The notes below the pieces were generated by a model that worked only from the letters and a program-made list of their open reading frames with translations, ran no database searches and was not told the DNA's origin. A DNA stretch of 64,000 nt from Nymphaea colorata (taxonomy: Eukaryota > Streptophyta > Magnoliopsida > Nymphaeales > Nymphaeaceae). The stretch's first letter is position 1. The number at the start of each line of letters is the position of its first letter. Position numbers and translations under genes: made by a program. Positions 1 through 11,725 of the stretch are shown here, one piece after another. The DNA is taken from NCBI RefSeq assembly GCF_008831285.2, contig NC_045146.1, positions 990,001-1,054,000 on the forward strand, in the 5' to 3' direction.

Positions 1-695
1 AGCATTTTTAAACAAGTGTTCCTCCAGTGAATTTTTCTGGCTCTGCTACTGTTTGGAAGCGAATGTTTTCCCAGTGTTGTAGAATTCAGCCCGCATCACT
101 CAATCCCAATCTCATCTGATACAAGGATGCTTGTGGCCGCTAGCAGCCACTGGTCCAAGTGGCTGACTCAAACAGCTGAATCACACCCTTTGGGCCACTG
201 GCCGGAGCTAGGATTTTTTGGTTGAGGAGCACTTGAGTCACAAGCTCATGTTTAGTGTGGGCACCATGTGTACTTTTTGAGTCATCATCATAGTGTGTGA
301 TGTTAAAACACTTCTAATAAAATATTTCATGGGCTCGTGCGGTCACTGGCCCACACCAGACCCTATGTATCTCCACTACCGCCTGGGGCTAGAGAACATC
401 TGGGGTAATTAGGTCTGAGGAAGGTTCCCTCAGTCGTAGAAAATTAAGGCTGAGGACAATTTGTCTCTAGTTAATAAAACAAGAGTGTGTACTATATATG
501 TTTGGAAAAGATAAAACAAAGAAAAACAAGTACGTGGAAATATAAAAGACTGGAGAAAAAGCAACTACTTGAAAAGAACATTGGGTCCATTTAGCAATCA
601 CTACGTGCATGTTGTAGTTAGCATCTGGTGTAGGTTACTAAACAAAGCACACTGATGTCATCTTTCACTTATCCTAGCGAGGAGCTAATTTGCTT

Positions 696-861
696 TATAC
701 AGAATATAAACAAATTCATAAGGCAATCTGACTTGTCTTGTATACTTAGTTAATGAGCCAAGCTAGACTAATGATCTTCCTTGTATACAGAATATAAACA
801 AATTCATAAGGCAATCTGACTTGTCTTGTATACTTAGTTAATGAGCCAAGCTAGAGTAATG
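696..861. repeat. Direct duplication, 78 bp x 2, period 88 bp
   Basis: The 78 bases at 696-773 recur at 784-861 with one difference near the end (agctagacta versus agctagagta), separated by a 10-bp spacer. Both copies contain the same string from the first tatacag to gagccaagctaga. The near identity points to a recent local duplication. Confidence 0.9.
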
Positions 862-2529
862 CTGCTCACGTGAAGCGCCTCACTGCGGCAACTTGCAGGT
901 ATTCCTTTATTTCGGTCACTTTAACAAATTAAGTTTGGCACTTCATGACTTGTTCTCTCTAAAAGCTAAAGTATAAGCCTTTTCGTCAATGGCGAACTTT
1001 TGATCAGTAAAATACTTGTTTGCTCATATTACGCTAAGTCGGTGAACTTTTGCATCAAAATAAGTCCTTTGATGCCAGAAGTAGGTTTTGAAATTTGAAC
1101 ATGGTTTTGGCTTCATCGATCTAAGTGGGTGGTAGTGTTTTTAGCCGCGGGCTGGCCGGAGTGCCCTTTCCTTTTCACTACGGGTCTCAAACTTTAATGT
1201 CATTACGTTGAATTTTTTCATAGCATTGTCTTCATAATGTTCAGTCTTAACGGAGCCTCATGTAAGGGTTTTGCCTCTTTATCGACACTTTTTTTTAAGA
1301 GAATAACAATATACATACATATATATATATATATGTAAAAGTGGGTGGATCTATCAGGTTAGGAGGGATCCCTTCCCATCAAACCATCAGGTGGCTTCCT
1401 TTCATGTGTGCGCCGCCTGATTCATGCAACAGAGCATCAGCTGGAGGATTCTTCCGACCAAGCCCGGCTAGTGGGAATATCTATATATATATATATGAAC
1501 CATTTACATTACTATCTATTGCTGCGTGTAAAAGATTTTATGCATACCGTTTTGTAATATCGTTTGTAGTTTCTATATCTTCAAAAGTATTCAGTATTTT
1601 TCCAAAATTTTATGGGAAAACGTAAAAATAATGTATCCCAATAATTGCACAGTGCTTTTATGTCATGGTCTGTATGTTATTAAAAAAGAACAACAATGAT
1701 CTAAATATAGTTCTTCAATCAAATAGGTGGCCCACATGAACGATGAATTTCTTTCAAACAAGGACCCAGAGCATTTAATGTTGTCCTTCTTAGTGGAAAA
1801 CAGAAAAACTTTACTTCTTACGATCATGGCAACAGCATTTAATGCTCTCATCTTTTTGTGAAGAAACAAATTAACCATTTGGAAGAGGAAGGTGACAGCC
1901 ATAACGTCTATGATATTGATCATTATCAAGCAAATATTGTAAAAATACAACTAAATTTTTATTTCGAACATCTGATTAAAAATATTTGATGGACCAATGT
2001 CTGAAGAAAAACAAAAAAGACTTGGAAAAAAGATTTCACTTCTGCAATCCTCTCAATATCTTGGAAGGAATTCGATCGTCGAAAAGGCACAATTGACTTG
2101 ACTTGTGAATAGCACCAAGTTAAGAAGATATCCCTCAGCACACTTAAGGGGCAGTTTAACATTCATAACAGGTTGTTCGTGTCTGGATTTATTGATTTTA
2201 TCTCAAAATTTAGAGTAGATTCATGAAGCACTTTGTTATAGGGTTTCATTTATTTTTTTGGGTAATTTTACTGAACAATAATAATTTGTTACTGTCAAAT
2301 GTACTGTGGATTGGGAGGAACTCAAGCTAGCTTGATATTTCAGGACGTGTAGATTAAAGCAGTACACTGTATTGGTCAGCAAATCGAACAGGCATGGAAA
2401 CCGACGCTCACAACATTGTTGTGCTCATTGGCACAAAAGATGAACATGAAAACTCAAATGTTTCTTGGCAAACTAATGTAACATAGTGAAAGATAAACAC
2501 TACAAATATTTTGTAGGACACATCTGAAA

Positions 2530-2690
2530 CACTGATACTGTGTTTCACGAATTTGTTTGATGAATTTGCCCCAAGGATTGAAATTGAGAAAAAGTTATGG
2601 AACTATAGAACACAATGTTTGCCTGAATCTGCTTCAATCTTTATAATAAATTCATGAAACTGTATATTAATCAAATGCACCCATCCTTTA
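2530..2690. mobile_element. Degenerate MITE-like inverted repeat
   Basis: The left arm (atactgtgtttcacgaattt) and the reverse complement of the right arm (atacagtttcatgaattt) are similar, and the interior reads like the elements near 60975 and 62805 (rich in ttcatgaaac and in cttcaatctttataa). No clean target duplication was found, so the ends are approximate. Confidence 0.35.
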
Positions 2691-3295
2691 TGGAACTATA
2701 ACTTTAGAAGAAAGCAGACAGGACTTGTTGATTTTGTTATAGCTGTTATATGTGTACTCGTCCAGGTAACCTTGAGCTGAATACAGCTGCACTTGAAGTG
2801 ACGTGCTGCCAAATCCAAATCAGCCTAGAGTCAATGGGGTATGTGTACCCATTGAATAGTTATTTGCCTCCCTCATGAGAATTGAAGTCTTGGATAGGCA
2901 GATGTGGACTTGTGTGGGCAGTTGACCCCACAAAACCTACGCAAGCCCACATGAATTATTTACTTACATATTAGTGTCCCACACCCATTTGCTTATGTAC
3001 ATATTGGTGATTCACTTTTTCAAGTGTCTTCTTCGAACAGTTGGAAGTTTCTTACTCTTAGAGCAATGCAATTGAGAAAAAGGAAATTCCCATCAAGAAT
3101 TTTTTGGCAGCATTTCATTTACTCATTTTTATATGGCACGGACAAAAAAAAGCTGTATATAAAGATAAATTTCATGCATTGTTGCTGAATTCTTAGAATG
3201 TCGGCAAATTCTTGCAGGTATCCACTAGTGCTACAAGTTGTCCCTAAACCAACATATGTGAACTTAGAGGAACAGCAACATTCTGCGACAGACGA

Positions 3296-3298
<3 letters not shown>

Positions 3299-3344
<46 letters not shown>
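3299..3344. repeat. (AT)n microsatellite
   Basis: About 23 uninterrupted AT dinucleotides in non-coding DNA. Confidence 0.95.
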
Positions 3345-3347
<3 letters not shown>

Positions 3348-3654
3348 TGACTACCAAAAGTAGTCTAAATGGTTATGGCATCTTCATCAAAAACATCTTT
3401 TGCTAAAACTTCCTCTGTCATAGTGGAAGTCCTTGGTATGGAAATTGTTGGCAGAATACTGCTCTCTACTGGATTCTTCTTTAACAAGAAAAGTAGAAGA
3501 ACAAAAAAAATGTCTCTTTCCTTCAACTCAATTTTGTTGTCTGTCACTTTAGCACATTCAGGTATGTTCATGGTTCTTATTTGCAAGCAAAAACAGGGAA
3601 CACAAGCTCTTATGGAAGGAGGTTCGTAACTTGAATAATTTGTACAGACATGCA

Positions 3655-3905
3655 AATTAGGGGCGCAGGCAGGTGTGGGCAATTGCCCATGCAGAGCCTA
3701 AAAAACTTTTTATTTTTATATTGATAACTCTGAGCAAATTTTCTCATTTATATATTGGTATCCCTTAAAAAAAATAATACTTAGTGCCCCTTAACTAGAA
3801 TTTTCTGTCGCCTCCTGTCCCTTCTCTCTCTTCTTGTCCCCAATTTTTGAATCTAGGGGACTTCTTGTCTTCAAACTTTGATATACATTCTCATTTTATC
3901 GGCTC
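3655..3905. repeat. Dispersed-element fragment (gtgtgggcaattgccca type)
   Basis: The stretch opens with a gtgtgggcaattgcccatgc string, continues AT-rich with a short run of A, and reaches tagaattttctgtcgcctcc. The same pattern surrounds the rbcL fragment near 4950-5330 and recurs near 2900-3000 and 42600-42890. The block from about 3850 (atctaggggacttcttgtct) to the microsatellite is homologous to 62454-62510. The class of the parent transposon is not determined. Confidence 0.5.
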
Positions 3906-3919
3906 TCTTTCTCTCTTTA

Positions 3920-3921
<2 letters not shown>

Positions 3922-3999
<78 letters not shown>
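3922..3999. repeat. Compound microsatellite (CT)n(AT)n(AC)n
   Basis: A CT run of about 20 bp passes directly into an AT run (about 3943-3979) and then an AC run (to 3999). It follows the conserved ctcattttatcggctctc string shared with the repeat at 62454-62569, so the microsatellite appears to have grown from the end of a dispersed element. Confidence 0.9.
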
Positions 4000-4975
4000 T
4001 GATCATCTTCAACAGACTAACTAACACCAATTGATTGAGTCAAGATCTTCATGATGAATTGCAGGCTTGGTTTATTTATCAAGATCAAGTTTCATAACTT
4101 GTTTTTGAGTAATAAACCTTTCTACGAACAAAAGATAATAATAAACCTAATATCCTTAATTATGAGTAAAGCTAAGCTGAAAAAACCGTAGCTTAGTATC
4201 TAAAATTCTAAATTCTTCGAACCTTGGCTGTGTTTGCTAGCTCAGTACAAGCTCAATCAAGAGGCCAACATAGCCCCGTACTAAACTCAAGGCATAGCCA
4301 AATTGGCTTATCAAAGGTGTTCTTTATATTCCGAAATAGTTTCTAGAAGAAAAACTGATCTATCAGGACCAATTTAGTTTAACTTATGTACAATTTTAAT
4401 AAACATGACATGGACAATATGTAGATCGGAAACTCTTGCATATATTTATAACCGATACTTAACCATTCAAATCTCTGTCATAATATATATACTTTACCAA
4501 ATATTGTATTTTTAGGATATACATACGATCGAAAATGGGCACTACCAATATGTTGCACATATGGGTACAGAAATCTTGAAAGGAAACACATAATCATTGT
4601 TATCTCTCAAACTTTTTAGTCCATTAGCTTGACATTATTGCAACTGTCACTGACTATTATCTGAAATGGATGAACTCATTATTGAGCCAAGTAAGAAGAG
4701 GAAGCCCACACTTTATATGCTTTATGAATCAACCAGCCCTAGTTGTTAGCTAGTTACCAATCAACGGAAACATAATAGGACGATGGTTGGTATCACTCTG
4801 CGGATTAGTTCCTCTTCCAGTTGGGTCAGTCTTAGTTAATCTTAATTATTGGTGTGTCCATTATGTTGTTTGCTAATGACAAATTAGGTCTATGTTCTAT
4901 CGACCCGTTTTTTGTTTTAGCTCGATTGCGCAGTAGCCAATTAATTTCGTTGTCAGCAGTTGCGGAGCCACATAG

Positions 4976-5302
<327 letters not shown>

Positions 5303-7524
5303 TGAGTACCCCATTAAAAAAAATTTCTGATGCGCTCAACAATAGCTATGGATTGCCTACCACAGACTCCTTCTCTACAGCATGAATAACCAAACAGTAG
5401 AAGAATTAATTCAGAAAAGCCATACTAATCGACATAAACCCTTGCCACAAATATTGGTGTTTTGCTTAATAAATGTGAAAGAACAGGGAAAAACACAAAT
5501 TTTTTGAAACAAAGTAAGAGAATCAAGATATTTGAAAAAAAAAAAAAACAAAATGCAATATTGATTCCTGCGGCCATTTAATTTTTTTGAGTTGAATTCT
5601 TTTTATATTTACCATCTTTTTTGCATTCTTGTCATTGTTTACATAAGAAGAATAATAGAAAATTCGGAGCTTAATTTTTCTCATCAACTTCTGTCTTAAA
5701 CTTTTAAATTTCAGAATTTTTTTCGAGAGAAGTTCGGTAGTACCTGATTAAAACTGTAAATTTATTCGTGACAATGATATAAACAACTAAACACAAGATG
5801 ACAAACTCGTCGAAATTATATATGACTTGACGTAATTCACTTTGAAACTGTGCCATAGTTTCATAAATGTTAAATAGTACTCAGTCAAACTTCTGCTTCC
5901 CTGAAATTGTGCCATAAAGATTAAATCGTACTCAATCAAAATCCTGCTCCCCTGGACATCCACAGACCACAAGTAAACGCGGTAGAATTGAACTCACATG
6001 CAGAACCAATAGCAGCACAAAGGCAAAGATTAGTGGCATCTAAATCTAATCTCACGCCATACCATTCACCTTAATTTGCTTGATTTTGTTAAGTTATTGA
6101 TTTCACCGTACTTCGTTATTGGACTAAATCACTTTGAAATTTTTGAATTCTTCTTACTCATGAATTTGTGGCATAAACTTATCAAACTTTTTCCCATCAT
6201 AGAATAAGTAATTTCATAATCTCCTCTCTCTCTCTGTGGAATGTCGCTGACTTGCGACGTATATTTTCAGAGGAAAAGTAAAAGTCGAGAGTTGCTGACT
6301 CATTTAGAACAGACGATGGCGACTTCGACTCATCAGTGACTCTGCTCGTGACGGCAGCCATACATCTGACCATTCTCGAAAGGGGCCATCAAAGTTTTTG
6401 AACGTCATCTCCATGGTGGGAACACGCATGCGTGGATCTGTGACTGTAACTCCACTAGATCTGTCCCATCCCTTGTCATGCTCTCCATTACCTAGAAAGA
6501 ACACAAAGTTCATTAGAAAAAGTTTGGTAGATTGCAGGATCATATACCCTTCCCGGCCATAGGAAGAAGATGACGATCAGTCCCCTTCTCGGCCACCTCA
6601 GTAGCTTTATAGCAGCCTTCACTAGGTAGCTTGTTCCATGAACGCTTCGGGCTTATCAAGTGGGTCTTCTAGGTATCGATTAGAAAGTGCTTCGATAGGG
6701 AGATCAGATCCTCTCGAAGTGGGAGCATGGCTTATGACAGAAAAAGTGAATCCATTACAGAGGGGGGAAATCGAAAATGGATTTAGTCAACTTGGATCGA
6801 GATTTTCCATCACATTAAAGATTTAGGCTCTGCATGTCTGCGTTCCAATTATCGCTGCAGACAAGAGTCGCCTGGAGGAAAACCAATCTAGTGATTGATC
6901 GAATATCTGCAAAATTCCTTCCACTGCATAAAGTTGTCAGAGCATAGAGTAATGCTCACCTTACTCCATTTGGCAGTCGATTCCGCGGCCGCCATGGTTG
7001 ATAATTTAATCATAATACGTGGGCAGAAGTCAAATCGATATTTTTGTACATGACTTTGCCTGTTCTATGTTTGTCTCGAGTTGAACTCACTGTAACATAT
7101 ATATACCATTTTAAATTTACGTATTGAGCAAAAGATTGCATGTTTTGCCTCTGATATTTAACATGAGAGGTATCGCCAGGTCATTAAGTAGGGATGCAGT
7201 CACATGGATCAGTACTGCAAATCTGATGAAATCAGACAACTTCTAAGTCACTAATTTGAAACACTGCTAGGACCATTCTTGCTATATATGTTAGTGTCTA
7301 ATAATTTAATTTATTGAGAAGCCAAGATTGACATGAGCATATGTGCTGTCCCTGATCATATATGAAGGTAAGCTGTTCTCGTCAAGTTCCTTATAAACAT
7401 AACAAAATGTGTCTGTGTGTATATTTAAAGAGAAAACGTGTACTATATATCACCAATGACGGTACCAATATATATATTTTTCTTAATATTCTGTCTTTCA
7501 AAGATCAAACTCTCTAGATTCGTT

Positions 7525-7643
<119 letters not shown>

Positions 7644-8747
7644 TAACTCTAGCTAGTATTTCAACATTGACAATAGTTTTTTTTATACAAAATGGTAAAA
7701 AACCAATTGCTCCTACTGCATTTTTAGATATTATTACAGAGTAAACTTTTGATTTCTCCAAAGAAATAATGAAATTTTACATTAATTTGGAGTTTGAGCG
7801 GCAGAATATTCATCTTTTGACTAATACAAGTCGTAGATCGTTGTTGTTGACAGTAGATGCTGCACTTTCCTCTGGGCATATACCTAAGCGTGAATACATC
7901 CAAGGCTTTGGCTTTGCTACTAACACTGTAGATCTTAAGATGACGGACAGAAGGATTTCATAATTAGATAGAAAATTTCATGGCCTGCCTTTCGCAGATG
8001 TTTCTATCAGCACTGTGAAGTGACTTGTCCTTCAAAGAAGTCTGCAGCTTTTTACAAAGTCTAGAAAATACACCTAACATTTTCTGCTTTATGTAAGCAT
8101 GCACCCACCACCTGTGATAGATAGGTCCCCAGAGGATGGTGACAACCAGTCATCCCTGAAAGCGACTTGGACAATAAAGCTGGTTGGGTAGGTAGACAAA
8201 CAATGGCTGGTTGTAAAAGAAGGAACACTGGAAACTTGTTTTCTTTTCCTGGAGACTGGATATTAGAAACCTTCACAAAGAGAAAGGGCTTTTTGACTTC
8301 TAATTATGAAGACCAACATATGGTGATATGCTTCTGATGAATATATCAAAAGAATTTGATGTTCCCTAGCATTGCTGAAGTTCCAAAAACCTCATCGGAA
8401 CTCGTGAAACTTCTATGTTCAGCATGACTTCTTCTTCTTGTAACTTCCAGCGGAACCTCTGGGTATCCATTTGTAATTGCATGTTCATCCAGATAGTGTA
8501 AATTGTAGCATTAGTTGAACAAATAATGGCAGAACTAACGGAGTTTGAACACCAAGTAATTCATGATCCTAGTGCATATTACAGTGAAATGACAGTAAGA
8601 AATTAGGGAAGTATCATGACAAAACAAGGCAAGCGATAGCTGGACAAAACATGAGCAGCAGTGTTTCTTTGTAGTTTGACTGACAGAAAAAGAAACAGAA
8701 TTCATGTTAATCTCATGGGAACCATTATTCTCTACTTAAGCAATAAT

Positions 8748-8752
8748 ATATC
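8748..8752. repeat. Target-site duplication, left copy (ATATC)
   Basis: The five bases ATATC directly abut the first TG of the left LTR and recur directly after the right LTR at 19526-19530. This is the 5-bp duplication expected from Ty3/gypsy integrase. Confidence 0.9.
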
Positions 8753-11676
8753 TGTCACACCCCGACCTTTTTGACACTCAAACATTTTTTTTTTCTAACA
8801 TCCAACATCGAGGTGTGACTACACAATAGTTCAAAAAGGAATGAGCCAAGCAATTCAAAACAATGGGGCAAGCTTTCCATTATATAGCATTTCAATTCAA
8901 TTGTACATTTGACAAAAATGCCCCAAAATCACAACATCGATGCCTCATCAAAACAAGGCATCAGTAAAACCAAAAACCTGACGCGCCGGCACTACAAGAA
9001 CAAAACAAAACCCAAAACCTCCCCAGTAGGACGTGAGTGTAGCCATCTGCTCAGCCTGCTGCCCCGGGTACACCAAAACCTGAAAAAAGGAAACAACTGA
9101 AGGCTTAGCCTTCGTAGTATGGCAACAAGCCAGGAAAAGTCCAAGCCCTCTTAGGTCGGGCTCAGTACACAAACAAACATCAGAACAATCTATCATTATG
9201 TCGTGTCAAGACACGACATGCAGACGCCACTCAATGGCTACAATAACATAATTTCAATCACATGCAAGGCATCATCAACATGTCACTTGCATTCATAAGC
9301 ACAACAGTCACATGCACAACAATCCTATATATTTCAATCACATACATTGCAGTTTCATTACTATCAGTGAATTTACAGTTCCTGTGGGTGCAAACACAGG
9401 CACGTGCACACCGCGGGCGGCCCACAGCCGAGAGACAACCCCTGTGGTGGCCCAGAACAGTATGGATCCATCTATCCGCTGCAGCGGTAGAGCACTCATC
9501 CATGGATGTGTGAATTCCAAGGAGAGATACTCAGCCTTCCCTAGGACACCCAGGTTGGGAAGGCGGGAGCCTACGCTCCAAGCACATCACACAACAGTAC
9601 CCTGGGGCCTTGCACCGCCTGCGCTCCGAACAGGCGAGACCAGTGGCGAAAGTGGGACAACTCCCATATACATAGTCACATCCCACTGGCCTCTCATCTC
9701 TTATTCTTTCATTCTTATACTTATACTTGCACAAACACATTTAAATGGCTAGCTCCTGAGGTTGGTTCACTTCACGAGTGAACCCACACCTCCAATTGCC
9801 TCCACACGAGGGTTACACATAACCACAACAGTTTTGGCTAGCCGTCATAACAATATGGGTACAACTACCCACTGTGCAAACATTTGCATCATTGCCCGCG
9901 GCAATGAGTATTCAATAAACATAACATTCACATTCATCATCATAACAATCACATCTTTGAAAACTTAGCCAAACCACAGAGAGTAGTCTCAATCTGTGGT
10001 GCGCTCGTAGCTGTCATATGCAGTTATCATTCTAGAATGCTTTCTAATGCACAATTGGGGTTGAGGAGACACTCGACTCGATACCCCGCCTCATCTGTCC
10101 TAAACAATTATCAATTCTAGCATGCACATACAATGCGTAACATTATCAAAACAATTACTATAAGCCTTTCAAAACAAATTCATTCACGGAACACTCAATC
10201 AATTCATATCACAATTCCTAGGATCCCATAATCCTAGGAACACACATTCATTCACTTGCCCAGGCAAGGATTTGCCTGGAATGTCGCCATACCTGTGGCG
10301 CGTTCACAAGAATCTTCAAAATGCCTCGAGCTTCGAATCCGGTAACTCAAGGTCGACGGGACGTACCCGGTGAACCTGCAGACACAAACACAAGATAAGA
10401 TTCCTACTACAAACCTCAACAATTCAAACAAAAACAAAACAAGGTCATTGAGGCACGCGTCATCGCCTCAAGAGGGTGTCGACGGGTAGTGTCGACCCAC
10501 AAGTTCTCCAATAGGGTCACTTCCCACTCCTAGCCGTGCCAATAGATGCCAAAACTCAAAGCCATCAATCCGTCTATCACTAACGCCTTTCTCAAAATTC
10601 CCTTTTTCTTAAATCAAGGCGTCTACCCCAAAGATACTTCCAACTTATGTACGTTATCCCTATTTAACTCCAAGATGCACCCGTTCACAAAAACGCGTGC
10701 TACAGGCTCACTAAAACGGTCCTAAATCTTCCCCACAACCTCACAAACTCTACCATGTCTCCCCTAATGCTTCGAAAATTAATCTATCATGCTTAAATGA
10801 TCATCCAAAATATGAATCTTCGCTTCCCAACATAATCGCAAGCTTTTCCCCAAAAACGAAATCACTAACATGTGTTCCAAATAATCAATTCAAAGCTCTA
10901 GCATGCTCAACCAATAATTATGAGCGTTCCAAAGAGAAATATATCATAAAATAGGTTCAATTTCGCCTTGCTCACCCCGATTGAAGGTCTAAACTGCTGT
11001 AATCCTCCCGGCAGCCACCTCACGCGTCCAAGTGGTCCCCAAACGGCTAAAATCCTCCAATGCCGCCACTACCAAGGCCTTCTCTAATTGCTGTTACGAG
11101 GGGGAAGACAAATCCCCAAGCTGAAAACGGATCCAACAGTGATAGCATAGTGAAAATCAGTGAGAGAAAGTGCTTGATTGGAGAAAAATAGAAAACGAGC
11201 AGAAAATGGGGAGAGGGTTCGGTCAAAAGGGGAAAAGAAGGCAGTGAGGGGAGAGGACGGGAGAGAAGAGAGAGACGGTGGAGAGTGAGACGAGTGACAG
11301 TGGGAGAGGGAGAGTCATTCGGTGGAGAGGGGAGACGAGAGACAGTGGGAGAGGGAGGGTTGTTCGGTGGAGAGGGGAGACGAGAGACAGTGGGAGAGGG
11401 AGAAGGGAAAGAAAACGGGAAGGAGAAGAAAAGAGAAGAGAGGAAGAGGCAGGGGACGACAGGGTTCACCTCAACGCCGCCGTCGTCGCCGCCGCCGCCA
11501 TCGCCGTCGCCTTCTTCCCTGAGCTCCGGTCGTGGGTAAGGAAGAGACGGTAAGAGGAAAGCGAAGGAGAAGAGAATGCGAGGGAGGAGGGACAGCGTCG
11601 GGCTCCTCTCGCGTGGGGCTAGGGTCCGGGTCTGGACCCTGACCCGACCCGTTCCGCCCAAACGCCGCGCGTTACA
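8753..11676 (-). repeat. 3' LTR of the chromovirus (left end on + strand)
   Basis: 2924 bp, beginning tgtcacacc and ending gcgcgttaca on the plus strand, which is TGTAACGCGC...GGTGTGACA in the element's own sense. It aligns end to end with 16572-19525. Relative to that copy it has 5 extra bases (agtat near 9459), 3 extra bases in a GCC/GTC run near 11480, and lacks 38 bp near 10178. A candidate TATA box lies at about 8889-8896. Confidence 0.96.
11296..11405. repeat. 45-bp tandem repeat inside the 3' LTR
   Basis: Units begin at 11296, 11341 and 11386, each opening gacagtgggagagggag, with about 2.4 copies of a purine-rich 45-bp unit. The length is a multiple of three, so the minus-strand frame across it shows a 15-residue Ser/Pro-rich repeat (SPTVSRLPSPPN). 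The same array is at 19148-19257 in the other LTR. Confidence 0.9.
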
Positions 11677-11688
11677 TCCTACCCTCCT
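11677..11688 (-). promoter_or_regulatory. Polypurine tract (plus-strand primer of the retroelement)
   Basis: In the element's sense the 12 bases directly before the 3' LTR read AGGAGGGTAGGA, a purine-rich tract in the expected place. Upstream lies GAGGACGAAATT, a string I associate with this site in plant gypsy elements. Confidence 0.8.
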
Positions 11689-11725
11689 AACAAAAAAAAT
11701 TTCGTCCTCGAAATTAGATCATACC

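Larger units (their letters stand above)
1..4975. other. Repeat-rich intergenic region
   Basis: I see no supportable gene here. Open frames are short, unrelated to known proteins and often run through AT repeats. The stretch holds the 88-bp-period duplication near 700-860, a MITE-like inverted repeat near 2530-2690, an (AT)n tract at 3299-3344, and a dispersed-element fragment ending in a compound microsatellite at 3655-3999. Base composition is AT-rich throughout. Confidence 0.7.

Noticed and set aside
9262-9752. Plus-strand frames inside the LTRs (146 codons here, 161 codons at 17081-17566)
   Set aside because: The two copies lie in regulatory LTR DNA, differ by a 5-bp indel that changes the frame, and match nothing known.
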